A stretch of 42,756 nucleotides of DNA from Candidatus Cryptobacteroides sp. (lineage in GTDB: Bacteria > Bacteroidota > Bacteroidia > Bacteroidales > UBA932): NCBI GenBank assembly GCA_029257745.1, contig JARIAS010000038.1, forward strand, positions 1 through 42,756. Reading direction: 5' to 3'. Of the stretch, positions 10,016 to 19,983 are shown in pieces. Position 1 is the first letter of the stretch; each line of letters opens with the position of its first letter. A program made the translations under genes and the position numbers. A model generated the notes under the pieces. The model was given only the letters and a program-made list of their open reading frames with translations. It was not told the origin of the DNA and ran no database searches.

Positions 10016-10489
10016 ATGAAGATAAAATTGATAACGGTAGGGAAGACTGATTTTTCTTGGATAAAGGAAGGTTTATCTATGTATACTTCCCGACTGGTAC
10101 ATTATGTGCCTTTTACAGTATTGGAAATTCCTGAGTTGAAAAATGTCTCTTCTCTTTCTAAGGAACAGATAAAAGAAAAGGAAGCATTATTGATTCTTGA
10201 TCAGCTGAAATCAAATGAGGAGTTAATACTTTTAGATGAGAAAGCCAAGCAGTTTAGATCAATAGAGTTTGCAAGTTTTATAGAAACAAGACTTAATTAT
10301 AGCTCAAAAGATATAATTTTTGTGATAGGTGGAGCCTATGGCTTCTCTGAAAAAGTGTATAAAAGAGCTAATTATAAGTTATCATTGTCTAATATGACAT
10401 TTTCTCATCAGTTAGTAAGATTGATATTTATAGAACAATTATACAGGGCTTTTACTATTTTAAGGGGAGAACCATATCATCATGAATAA
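10016..10489 (+). CDS. rlmH: 23S rRNA (pseudouridine(1915)-N(3))-methyltransferase
   Basis: MKIKLITVGKTDFSWIKEGLSMYTSRL...FVIGGAYGFSEKVY...LRGEPYHHE; start set at MKIKL because the upstream ORF extension is antisense to the DUF4783 gene. Confidence 0.96.
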   Translation: MKIKLITVGKTDFSWIKEGLSMYTSRLVHYVPFTVLEIPELKNVSSLSKEQIKEKEALLILDQLKSNEELILLDEKAKQFRSIEFASFIETRLNYSSKDIIFVIGGAYGFSEKVYKRANYKLSLSNMTFSHQLVRLIFIEQLYRAFTILRGEPYHHE

Positions 10490-13400
10490 GAGCGTTTTAA
10501 GTAGGGTTATATCATTTTTTGCTCAGATAGGCATTAGATTATGGCTATCTATAATTTTAGCTATCGCACTATTCCTTGCCATACTTTTTATGAGTAATTA
10601 TAGTTTTGATTATGGTGAAAGTAAGGCTCAAGAATTATCTAAGAAATTAGAAGAAAGACTTCTTCTTTTGGATTCCTTTATGCAGCAGGCCATAGATGGA
10701 GATCATAATTCTTGGTTGTCATATGATGACTTTCCTAAGGATATGCTTATTTATAGATACTGCAAAGATAGTTTGCAATCATGGATTAATCAGTTTCCCT
10801 CTTTAGATGACGATGTTACAAGACCTAATGTCCTTAAGAATTCTCTTAATAGTCGTTTTTCACCTTTGATGTTGGCAGATAGTACTTGGAGATATTATAA
10901 TATAGGCAGTAGTTGGTATCTTATAAAAGAGAAGGTTGATAATAAGAACTGCAGAATCTTGGCAGCCTTAGAAATTAAGCACATAGAACTGAATAATGTT
11001 TCCAATGGAATAAATCCTCTTTTGGACATATCGGAACCTTTTCAGATATATCCCATATCTTATTCTACGGGTATTCCTGTATATGTCTATGGGAAACCAG
11101 TTATGAAACTTATTCAAGAAGATACTTTCTTAAAGCCTTTAATTACCATACCCTCAATAGTTTGGTTGGCTCTTATAATTATAGTATTAGTTGTTATTTT
11201 TTATCTTACGACATATAGGAGTTTGCATGCCTCATTATTAGCCTTGATATTAGTATTCTTTATACTATTTTTCTTTTATATAGCGGGTCGTGCACTTGCT
11301 TCTAGTTCATTGGTATTTTCTCCTTCTGTATATGCCTGGGGATCAATTTATTATTCATTGGCCGCCTTATTGATAATAAATGCGTCTATCTTCTGTTTTG
11401 TCCTCTATATTTATATATCTAGATTTGAAATTTATAAATTTTTATCAAGAAAGAAATCAAGAAGCATAAACATAGTTGTTGCTATATTTAGTGTGCTTAT
11501 TTTATGCTCTTTGTGTAGCTATATTTATATTACATTTAAGTCCGTAATTTTAAATTCAAATATTAATGTTGATTTATATCAGATAGAACAAATAGATGCA
11601 CATACAATTCTTGTATATCTATCATACATAAGTTTATTTATTGCTATTGCATTGATACTTCAGATTATAAGAGTGCTTTTTTACAAATCAACTTATAAGT
11701 TCTTTAACTTGTTGTCTGGTATAGCAAGGATGGTTTTTGCCTTAATATCTGCATTTATATTGGTTTTATTATCGGGTATTTGGACCTTAGAACGCGAAAA
11801 GAGCAGTGCAAATATATGGGCCAATGAGATGGCAATAAATAGAGATATTGCGTTTGAATTGCAGTTAAGAAATATTGAAACTTTAATAGCTCAAGACGGG
11901 GTGATATCAAGATTGTTGAATGATCCCAAAGATTATAAACTGGTTAAAAGTAGAATATTAGAGAATTATATATCCTCATTATCACAGGATTATGAGGTTT
12001 CTGTGTATTTGTATAACAATCCTAATAATGACTATTTGATAAAATTTTTTCAAGAGAGAATTGTTGAGGCAAAAGAGATCGCAAAGAACTCTTCATTTTA
12101 TTATAGTCAAGGGCCCACAGGAATGGCTCGATATACAGCAATGTTCGTTTATCCTACTAACGATAAAGATTTTGTCAGTATACTTATTGCTATTGATGCA
12201 AAATATGATAATTCTTTAATGTCTTATGCTTCTTTATTGAAAGATAATTCCTCATCAAAGATAAATCTTCCAGAAAGATATTCTTTTGCAAAATATCTAA
12301 ATCATAATTTAGTTGCCTTTAGAGGAGAATATGCTTATTCCACTATTTTATTACCAGAGGTTGAGAGTTTAGATAATAATGCAATAGAAGTGAATGATTA
12401 TCTTCATTTTGTAAATAGGATATCTGATAGGGATACAATTATAATTTCAAGGCAGAAAACAGATTTTATGCAGTATGCTATGTCTCTCTGTGTTTTGACC
12501 TTCTTTTTGTACATTAGTATAAGTGTATTTTCAATAAAGAGAAAAAAAGTGTTTTCTAAGAACTATTATCGTTCTAGAATTAATTCTGTATTATTCTTTT
12601 CTCTACTTAGTACTTTGATATTGTTAGCTATAATCTCAGTTATTTTTGTGTATAAGAAAAATAACACTAATGTCAGAAACTTGATGATATCAAAGATTAA
12701 TATTTTGCAGTCATTGGTTGAGGCAGGAACTAGGGATTATGATTCTTTTGATGATTTTTATGATTTGAAAATAGATGACTTATTAAGGGATATTTCTCAC
12801 TATGCAAAAATAGATATTAATCTGTATTCTCCTTCTGGAAAGATATATCAATCAACATATCCTAAGATATTTGAAACGATGTTATTAGGTGCTAGGATAG
12901 ATCATGAAGCATATAAGCAACTTGTGTATGGTAATAGAAGATTTTTTATTAATGAAGAAATTATACAAGGTAAAAAATACTATTGTATGTATGCACCTAT
13001 TTTTAATACAAAAGGTAGACTAATTGCCATAATGTCAGCTCCTTATACTGATGATAGGTTGAACTTTAGTAGAGATGCAGCAACGCATATGTTTTTTATC
13101 CTTACATTGTTTTTTTTATTGCTAATATCATCTAGAGCCTTAACTACAAAGATAGTCGATAAGATGTTTATTCCACTTTTGGATATGGGTGATAAAATGA
13201 ATGCAGCAAAGACGAGGGCATTGGAGCATATACATTATGAAAGAGAGGATGAATTATCTTCCTTGGTGCATTCATATAATGATATGGTAGATGCTTTAGC
13301 TGAAAGTACAGAAAGGTTAGCCGTTGCAGAGCGTGATAAGGCTTGGCGAGAGATGGCAAGGCAGGTGGCACATGAGATTAAAACACCTCTTACGCCAATT

Positions 13401-14012
13401 AAGTTGCAGATACAAAGGATAATACGTCTTAAGAATAATAAAACAGAAGCTTGGGAAGAAAAGTTTGACGCAATTTTACCCGTAATTATCTCTAGTATAG
13501 ATCAATTAAGTGATACGGCTAACGATTTTAGTAATTTTGCAAAACTATATAGTGAGGAGTTTGTGGAGATAGATTTAAGAAAGATGGCAGAAGATAATAT
13601 TTCCTTGTTTGATGAGCATGATAATATTAAGTTTGAATATATAGGATTGGAGAGTGCAATAGTTATGGGGCCAAAACCTCAGTTAAATAGGGTATTTGTT
13701 AATATGCTGACAAATGCTGTTCAGGCTATTACAAATTATGGTATGACATTAGGAATGGTTAGACTTTCAGTTAGAAATAGTATGAAAGATGCTTTTTATG
13801 AAGTTGTCTTTGAAGATAATGGACCAGGAGTTAGTGAGGATAATCAGCCTAGATTGTTTACACCTAATTTTACGACAAAAAATGGAGGAAGTGGTCTGGG
13901 ACTGGCAATTTGTCGTAATATTATTGATGTCTGTGGTGGAGAAATAAAATATTCCAAATCTTTTGATTTAAATGGTGCTTGTTTTACTATAACAATACCA
14001 AAGAAGCTTTAA
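10482..14012 (+). CDS. Large membrane sensor histidine kinase (NtrY-like, HAMP + HisKA + HATPase)
   Basis: Multiple TM segments, H-box EMARQVAHEIKTPLTPIKLQIQR, N-box MLTNAVQAI, G-boxes DNGPGVS and NGGSGLGLAI. Confidence 0.93.
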   Translation: MNKSVLSRVISFFAQIGIRLWLSIILAIALFLAILFMSNYSFDYGESKAQELSKKLEERLLLLDSFMQQAIDGDHNSWLSYDDFPKDMLIYRYCKDSLQSWINQFPSLDDDVTRPNVLKNSLNSRFSPLMLADSTWRYYNIGSSWYLIKEKVDNKNCRILAALEIKHIELNNVSNGINPLLDISEPFQIYPISYSTGIPVYVYGKPVMKLIQEDTFLKPLITIPSIVWLALIIIVLVVIFYLTTYRSLHASLLALILVFFILFFFYIAGRALASSSLVFSPSVYAWGSIYYSLAALLIINASIFCFVLYIYISRFEIYKFLSRKKSRSINIVVAIFSVLILCSLCSYIYITFKSVILNSNINVDLYQIEQIDAHTILVYLSYISLFIAIALILQIIRVLFYKSTYKFFNLLSGIARMVFALISAFILVLLSGIWTLEREKSSANIWANEMAINRDIAFELQLRNIETLIAQDGVISRLLNDPKDYKLVKSRILENYISSLSQDYEVSVYLYNNPNNDYLIKFFQERIVEAKEIAKNSSFYYSQGPTGMARYTAMFVYPTNDKDFVSILIAIDAKYDNSLMSYASLLKDNSSSKINLPERYSFAKYLNHNLVAFRGEYAYSTILLPEVESLDNNAIEVNDYLHFVNRISDRDTIIISRQKTDFMQYAMSLCVLTFFLYISISVFSIKRKKVFSKNYYRSRINSVLFFSLLSTLILLAIISVIFVYKKNNTNVRNLMISKINILQSLVEAGTRDYDSFDDFYDLKIDDLLRDISHYAKIDINLYSPSGKIYQSTYPKIFETMLLGARIDHEAYKQLVYGNRRFFINEEIIQGKKYYCMYAPIFNTKGRLIAIMSAPYTDDRLNFSRDAATHMFFILTLFFLLLISSRALTTKIVDKMFIPLLDMGDKMNAAKTRALEHIHYEREDELSSLVHSYNDMVDALAESTERLAVAERDKAWREMARQVAHEIKTPLTPIKLQIQRIIRLKNNKTEAWEEKFDAILPVIISSIDQLSDTANDFSNFAKLYSEEFVEIDLRKMAEDNISLFDEHDNIKFEYIGLESAIVMGPKPQLNRVFVNMLTNAVQAITNYGMTLGMVRLSVRNSMKDAFYEVVFEDNGPGVSEDNQPRLFTPNFTTKNGGSGLGLAICRNIIDVCGGEIKYSKSFDLNGACFTITIPKKL

Positions 14013-14029
14013 GTCTTATAAAAAATGCT

Positions 14030-14037
14030 TATCTTTG
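14030..14037 (+). promoter_or_regulatory. Candidate -7 element (TATCTTTG) for engB
   Basis: Matches TAnnTTTG, 20 nt before engB ATG. Confidence 0.5.
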
Positions 14038-14057
14038 CGGAGCAAAATTAGAAAGAG

Positions 14058-14657
14058 ATGAATGTTACAGAAGCAAAATTTGCTGGTAGTAGTACTAGAG
14101 TTAAGGAAAGACCTGCTTTAAAGTTGCCTGAGTTTGCCTTTATAGGTAGATCTAATGTGGGTAAATCTTCTCTTATCAATATGTTATGCAATCAGAAAAA
14201 GTTGGCAAAGACTTCTTCAACACCTGGTAAAACTCAATTAGTTAATCATTTTATGATTAATAGTGAATGGTATCTTGTGGATCTTCCAGGTTATGGCTAT
14301 GCGAAAATGCCTTTAAAAGAAAAGGATAAACTTCAAAAGATTATTAAGGATTATTTAAATTTCTCTAAGGAAATGATAATGTTATTTGTCCTTATTGATT
14401 CTCGCCATGATGTTCAGAAGATAGATCTTGATTTTATTAATGAATTGGGTGCTAATGCTATACCTTTTGCAATAATATTTACTAAGGGTGATAAACTTGG
14501 GCCTGTTGCATTGGATAGGCAGATAGAAAAGTCGAAAAAGCAACTTTTAGAATATTGGGAAGAATTGCCGCCTTGTTTTAAGACATCTTCGGAAACATCT
14601 TTGGGTAAGGAGGAAGTTTTGAATTATATAGAAAGTGTTTTACAAACAATTAAATAG
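14058..14657 (+). CDS. engB: Ribosome biogenesis GTP-binding protein YihA/YsxC/EngB
   Basis: PEFAFIGRSNVGKSSLINML, STPGKTQLVNHF, LVDLPGYGYAK. Confidence 0.97.
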   Translation: MNVTEAKFAGSSTRVKERPALKLPEFAFIGRSNVGKSSLINMLCNQKKLAKTSSTPGKTQLVNHFMINSEWYLVDLPGYGYAKMPLKEKDKLQKIIKDYLNFSKEMIMLFVLIDSRHDVQKIDLDFINELGANAIPFAIIFTKGDKLGPVALDRQIEKSKKQLLEYWEELPPCFKTSSETSLGKEEVLNYIESVLQTIK

Positions 14658-14674
14658 GAATTAGCTTTAAGAAT

Positions 14675-15652
14675 ATGCAAAACGAACATAGAATGGAATT
14701 GTTTGCATGCAGGGCTTCAGAAAACTTTGCAGCAAAAGTAGTCAATGAAATTAATTCTCTGGGTCCAATTGGTAGTGATGTATTAAAATTGGGCGAATAT
14801 GAGGTTAGTCAATTTAGTGATGGCGAATTTCAGCCTTCATTTAATCAAAGTGTAAGGGGTGCTACGGTATTTATTATACAATCTACCTTTCCTTCTTCAG
14901 ACAATCTTATGGAATTACTACTTGCAATAGATGCTGCAAAGAGAGCTTCCGCTGATAAGGTGATTGCTGTTATGCCTTATTTTGGTTGGGCTAGACAGGA
15001 TAGAAAAGATAAGCCAAGAGTATCTATTGGAGCTAAATTGGTGGCAAATTTGCTTAAAGCCGCTGGAGCTGACAGGGTAATGACATGTGATTTACATGCT
15101 GATCAGATACAGGGCTTTTTTGATTTTCCAGTAGATCATATATATGCTAGTAGAGTATTTATTCCATATATCAAGTCTTTGAACTTGAAGAATTTAGCCA
15201 TAGCCGCACCGGATATGGGAGGGGCTAAAAGGGCTAATGCTTATGCTAAAGAGTTGGCTTGTCCAGTAATTATCTGTCATAAATCAAGGGAAAGGGCAAA
15301 CGTAGTTGCTTCTATAACAGCCATTGGAGATGTGGAAGGTAAGGATATTGTGATAATTGATGACCTAATTGATACGGCAGGAACTTTGTGTAAGGCTGCA
15401 GATGTATTGATGGGAAAAGGAGCAAATAGTGTAATGGCTTGTGCTACTCATGCTGTCTTGTCGGGAAAGGCTTATGATAATATTAAGAATTCATCATTAA
15501 CCCATGTGTTTGTAACAGATACAATACCTCTTTCTAGCGATCCAAGCAAGGATAAATCTAAGATAAAAGTTGTTTCAATGTCTGCAACTTTTGCTAAGAT
15601 AATAAGGAAGGTACATAATTATGAACCTATAAGCACAGAGTTTATATTTTAA
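14675..15652 (+). CDS. prs: Ribose-phosphate pyrophosphokinase
   Basis: QFSDGEFQPSFNQSVRG, MPYFGWARQDRKDKPR, CDLHADQIQGFFD, IIDDLIDTAGTL. Confidence 0.97.
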   Translation: MQNEHRMELFACRASENFAAKVVNEINSLGPIGSDVLKLGEYEVSQFSDGEFQPSFNQSVRGATVFIIQSTFPSSDNLMELLLAIDAAKRASADKVIAVMPYFGWARQDRKDKPRVSIGAKLVANLLKAAGADRVMTCDLHADQIQGFFDFPVDHIYASRVFIPYIKSLNLKNLAIAAPDMGGAKRANAYAKELACPVIICHKSRERANVVASITAIGDVEGKDIVIIDDLIDTAGTLCKAADVLMGKGANSVMACATHAVLSGKAYDNIKNSSLTHVFVTDTIPLSSDPSKDKSKIKVVSMSATFAKIIRKVHNYEPISTEFIF

Positions 15653-15674
15653 GCTTATTAACAGGAGTTAAGTT

Positions 15675-15932
15675 ATGAAAGAATTATTAGCGGCAGTCAT
15701 CTTGTTAGGTTCTGCTTTGCTGGCAATGAGTGTTACTATACTGTTTAAAAAGAATGGTAAATTTCCGCAATCAGATATTGGGGCAAACGAGGCTTTATTA
15801 GATAAGGGATTAAGTTGTGTCAAAGATGATTCAGATAAGATATTTGGAGATAAACAGCATTCATTAGGAATGTGTTCCCCTGATTCCTCAGATGCTTGCA
15901 GTAATTGTGGAGTAGTGAATACAGGAAAATAA
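15675..15932 (+). CDS. Small single-TM protein with Cys-rich C-terminal tail
   Basis: 85 aa, N-terminal TM helix then [19 protein letters not shown]...[13 protein letters not shown]; tight spacing between prs and der. Confidence 0.7.
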   Translation: MKELLAAVILLGSALLAMSVTILFKKNGKFPQSDIGANEALLDKGLSCVKDDSDKIFGDKQHSLGMCSPDSSDACSNCGVVNTGK

Positions 15933-15945
15933 AATTTATTATAAA

Positions 15946-17253
15946 ATGAGTCTTTTAGCAATAGTTGGTAGGCCAAATGTTGGAAAGTCTACCCTTTTTA
16001 ATCGTCTTGTAGGAATGAGACAGGCGATAGTTGATGAAACGGCCGGAGTTACTAGAGATAGGCACTACGGGCAATGTGAGTGGTCTGGAAGAGAATTTTC
16101 AGTAGTTGATACTGGTGGTTGGGCTTCTGGTTCAGATGATGTTTTTGAGGAAGAGATAAGAAAACAAGTGGTTATAGCCATTGAAGAGGCTGATATAGTG
16201 CTATTTATGGTAGAGGCAGCAACTGGTATTACTGACTATGATGCTGAGATTGCAGATATTCTAAGAAGATCTAAGAAACCTGTTGTGTTATGTGTAAATA
16301 AGGTGGATAGTGGAGAAAAACTTTATGATAGTTTTCAATTTTACTCTTTGGGGCTAGGTGAGATTTGGAGTATTTCAGCCGCAAATGGTGGAGGTACAGG
16401 TGATTTATTGGATGAAATTGTAAGACAACTGCCAGAAGAGGATCTTGTAGAGGAAGAAGAGTCTAGCCTGCCTCGTATAGCCATAGTAGGAAAACCAAAT
16501 GTAGGTAAATCTTCTATTACCAATGCTTTGCTTGGTGAAGATAGAAATATTGTTACTGATGTTGCTGGTACTACAAGGGATTCTATATCAAGCCATTATA
16601 ATAAATATGGGCATGAGTTTATCCTTATTGATACTGCAGGTATGAGGAGAAAAAATAGGGTTAATGAAGACCTTGAATTCTACTCTGTAATGAGGTCTAT
16701 AAGGGCTATTGAACACTCAGATGTTTGTGTGCTGATGATTGATGCAAAGCAGGGAATGGAAGCACAGGATATGAGTATATTTAATCTTATAGTTAAAAAT
16801 AAGAAAGCTTGTATCATAGTAGTAAATAAGTGGGATACATTTGAAAAAGATAGTAATACTATGAAAAAATATGAGGCAGCATTGCGTGCCAGAATAGCAC
16901 CATTTGATGATGTCCCTATTATTTTTACATCTGTGACTAAGAAGCAAAGACTTATGGATGTGCTTGATGAAATTGCACATGTGAGTGAAAATTATAGAAG
17001 GAAGGTCTCAACTTCTAAGCTAAACGAGGTTATGCTTGCAGAGATAGAGAAATATGCACCTCCTGCTTGGAAAGGTAAATTTGTGAAAATAAAATTTGCA
17101 ACACAATTGCCTAGTCGTTCTCCATCTTTCGCCTTTTTCTGCAATTTACCTCAGTATATTAAAGCACCATATAAAAGGTATCTAGAGAATAGGTTGAGGG
17201 AAAATTTTGACTTTCAAGGTTGTCCAATACAGATATTCATGAGAAAAAAATAA
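15946..17253 (+). CDS. der: Tandem-domain ribosome biogenesis GTPase Der (EngA)
   Basis: Two G domains: [16 protein letters not shown] and [18 protein letters not shown]-like C-terminus. Confidence 0.97.
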   Translation: MSLLAIVGRPNVGKSTLFNRLVGMRQAIVDETAGVTRDRHYGQCEWSGREFSVVDTGGWASGSDDVFEEEIRKQVVIAIEEADIVLFMVEAATGITDYDAEIADILRRSKKPVVLCVNKVDSGEKLYDSFQFYSLGLGEIWSISAANGGGTGDLLDEIVRQLPEEDLVEEEESSLPRIAIVGKPNVGKSSITNALLGEDRNIVTDVAGTTRDSISSHYNKYGHEFILIDTAGMRRKNRVNEDLEFYSVMRSIRAIEHSDVCVLMIDAKQGMEAQDMSIFNLIVKNKKACIIVVNKWDTFEKDSNTMKKYEAALRARIAPFDDVPIIFTSVTKKQRLMDVLDEIAHVSENYRRKVSTSKLNEVMLAEIEKYAPPAWKGKFVKIKFATQLPSRSPSFAFFCNLPQYIKAPYKRYLENRLRENFDFQGCPIQIFMRKK

Positions 17254-17258
17254 GAGAT

Positions 17259-19421
17259 ATGAAGAAAGTAGTCATAGTCATTATTTGCGTTTTTATATTT
17301 ACAACTTGTTATAAAGAACAAATTAATAATCTTTATAGAAGGCAAGAACTTATGTCAGAGCAGATAGCTAGTCTGACAATGCAAATAAATAAGATAAATG
17401 AAGAAATAAAGGGGCATTCCTTATTAATAGATGCTTTGCAGCAAAAAAGTATTGTGTCTAATATTGAGGACGAATACGGTGAAGTTAATGGCTTTAGAAG
17501 ATTGATTGCAAAGGTTTTGACAATAGGAGAACAAAGAATACGTATACCTTTTGGCCAAGATGGTAAAAATGGACTAGATGCTATTCCTGTATCTGTCTCT
17601 ATAGACCCTGTTAAGGGGACTTGGCTTATAGATGGGGAAGATACAAATGAGCCTGCAGTTGCAAGAACTCCTATACTTGGAGTCGCTAGAGATGAAGCAG
17701 ATGAAAGCGACCCTAAATATTATTGGACAATTAAATATTCTGAAAAAGAAGAAGCTACTTATATAAAAGATTCAGATGGTAATAGGCTAGTTGCTAAAGA
17801 TCCTGCACTTATGATTAGTCCTATTATTAGCATATCAAAAGATGAGAAAAATCAGACTATTATATTTCATACTAGTATAAAGGGATTAGAAGAAGTCGTA
17901 TTGCCATATAAAGCACTTAAAAAGGTATTTAAATTTGATTTTTCCTCTTTAGTTAATCAGGATGGTGCATCTTCAATAGCTTCATATAATGCAAATAGTA
18001 ATACGATTATCTTTTCTAAAAGGGGAGAATTATTGTCATTTGCATTTGAAAAAACTGATGATTTATCGGATGTTCAAACATCATCTAATTATAGGGGCTT
18101 TTCTATTCAAATAGATAATACAAATAAAAGAATTTATATAACTGCTCCAAGTTTTACATGGGATAAAATCTCAGATGAGTATGAATTTATATTTACTGCT
18201 CAAGATGATACAAGGTCAACTTTTACTAGAACTGTGAAAGTTAATTTAAAAGATAAATTATACCTAAGTTATTTTTTTAATGAAAATCCTAAGGAATATA
18301 ATTATGCAGTAAATTCGAAGTATAATCAGTTGGCATTTTTATCTAATACTACTACTACTCATATGAGTACTTGGTTTGATTTTAATATTAATAGTAGTAG
18401 ATATGTAAAGAGGGATATTCCTTTTTCATATTTAAATTCTGGAAGACAAAATTCAGAAATATTAGAAGAATTTAGAAAAGAAGATTATAGAGAAATAGAA
18501 AAGACAATTGATGTAGAAGATAAGGATATAGTACTATTGGATGCAATATTTGATCCTAGTAAGCTTAAGGTGGATTTTATTAAGTCTGGTGAAAATGATT
18601 TGAATACAATAGATAATTATTTTCTAATAAATTCAAATATAAAATTTTATGATAACACAAGTAAGACTATGGTATTTCAAGACCCTCTGCCTTGGGATAC
18701 TTATTTTGCGTTAAGCAGTTTTAAATCTTCTCTTAATTCAGAGCATAGAACTATTCGTTTGCGAAGGGCTGTTATGAAGTATATTATTAGTATAGAAAAT
18801 CCATCGGAGTTGTTTAATCTTGCTGCTTCAGAAGTATTTGATAAATCAAAACTAGTATTGTATACTCAAAATTCATATATTAGGTCATTTTCTAGGATTA
18901 GTAATACAAATGAAATAAATTCACTTATTAATAATGATAAGAGAAGGGTCGTAACAAAGGTAGATGAAACTATAAAAAGTTCCAATAAAAGTTTACTATT
19001 TGATTATGACGAAAGTAAAAAAGTCTTAACGGTCAGTTTCTCTGCCTTTCCTAGTACAAAGGTCTTATCGTATTCTGTGGCTTGTGAATATACTAAATCT
19101 GATGGGGATAAAGTGGTAAAGATCTTGTCAGTAGATGATTTTGAAAAACATGTATTGGATGCAAGTCAAGAGGCTTATATTTTGCACATGGATTATATTG
19201 CTTCCAAAGATAGTCAAGGTGAGTATGAATACCATGGCACGCAAGGTGATATGTCTCCTGTTGCAGAAGCAGAAAATGGAATTTCTTCAATACCAGCATA
19301 TCTTGCAGTAAAATTATATGTTCCATCAAGAGGTTTTAGTGTAATGCAAGGCTATGTTAATGATTTAGAAAAGGAATTGGCTTGGAAAAGATTATTTACT
19401 GAAAATGTAGATAGTAATTAG
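17259..19421 (+). CDS. Predicted surface lipoprotein with DUF4988-like N-terminal region, unknown C-terminal domains
   Basis: MKKVVIVIICVFIFTTC signal, coiled coil LYRRQELMSEQIASLTMQINKINEEI, then FGQDGKNGLDAIP...PILGVARDEADESDPKYYWTIKY as in Bacteroidota DUF4988 proteins; ATG at 17259 chosen over an upstream TTG. Confidence 0.72.
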   Translation: MKKVVIVIICVFIFTTCYKEQINNLYRRQELMSEQIASLTMQINKINEEIKGHSLLIDALQQKSIVSNIEDEYGEVNGFRRLIAKVLTIGEQRIRIPFGQDGKNGLDAIPVSVSIDPVKGTWLIDGEDTNEPAVARTPILGVARDEADESDPKYYWTIKYSEKEEATYIKDSDGNRLVAKDPALMISPIISISKDEKNQTIIFHTSIKGLEEVVLPYKALKKVFKFDFSSLVNQDGASSIASYNANSNTIIFSKRGELLSFAFEKTDDLSDVQTSSNYRGFSIQIDNTNKRIYITAPSFTWDKISDEYEFIFTAQDDTRSTFTRTVKVNLKDKLYLSYFFNENPKEYNYAVNSKYNQLAFLSNTTTTHMSTWFDFNINSSRYVKRDIPFSYLNSGRQNSEILEEFRKEDYREIEKTIDVEDKDIVLLDAIFDPSKLKVDFIKSGENDLNTIDNYFLINSNIKFYDNTSKTMVFQDPLPWDTYFALSSFKSSLNSEHRTIRLRRAVMKYIISIENPSELFNLAASEVFDKSKLVLYTQNSYIRSFSRISNTNEINSLINNDKRRVVTKVDETIKSSNKSLLFDYDESKKVLTVSFSAFPSTKVLSYSVACEYTKSDGDKVVKILSVDDFEKHVLDASQEAYILHMDYIASKDSQGEYEYHGTQGDMSPVAEAENGISSIPAYLAVKLYVPSRGFSVMQGYVNDLEKELAWKRLFTENVDSN

Positions 19422-19440
19422 TTCTAATGCTATTATTAGA

Positions 19441-19475
19441 AAAGGTGTGTCAAAATAGATATTTGATACACCTTT
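19441..19475 (+). terminator. Intrinsic terminator after the DUF4988-like gene
   Basis: AAAGGTGTGTCAAA-ATAGATA-TTTGATACACCTTT, 14-bp stem with one G-U pair, followed by attgtttt. Confidence 0.8.
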
Positions 19476-19576
19476 ATTGTTTTATGGAAATAAATAGAGT
19501 GTTTTATGTTTAATTAATGTATAAGAGTAATATGTTTTATATCTTATTTAGTATTAATTAAGTATGTATACTAAAA

Positions 19577-19603
19577 GAGCAATAGAACTTGTCTCTATTG
19601 CTC
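19577..19603 (-). terminator. Hairpin with terminator-like features in the minus orientation
   Basis: Perfect 10-bp stem GAGCAATAGA/TCTATTGCTC, 7-nt loop; T4 tract only on the minus strand. Confidence 0.4.
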
Positions 19604-19983
19604 AAAATAAATTAACCCTATTATTATCAACTAAACTAACCTTATATTAACTTTATCAATCATCGTGCCAAAGTTCTCGTTTATACTATGTAGAGTGAAA
19701 ATAATATGCTGTAATTGACTAATAATATTATATTCTTATAATTAAACTTTTTATATGTGGTAGTAGATGAATAAAGTTTAGTGCCTTATTTATGTCTTAT
19801 TAAACTATGTTCTAGATGATAATAGATAAATAGATTTATTGTCTTATGCCTTATTAAAATATATTATAGTATATGATAATGGATTTTTTATGATAGATAT
19901 TAATTATTTTATTAAAGATTTTGTGTTTTTTATAGTTTAAATGAGTAAAAATCCTTAATTTGCTTAGGACTTATAATCTTGCT

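Noticed and set aside
17220-17258. TTG start for the lipoprotein ORF
   Set aside because: Would overlap der and mask the signal peptide; ATG at 17259 gives a sensible export signal.
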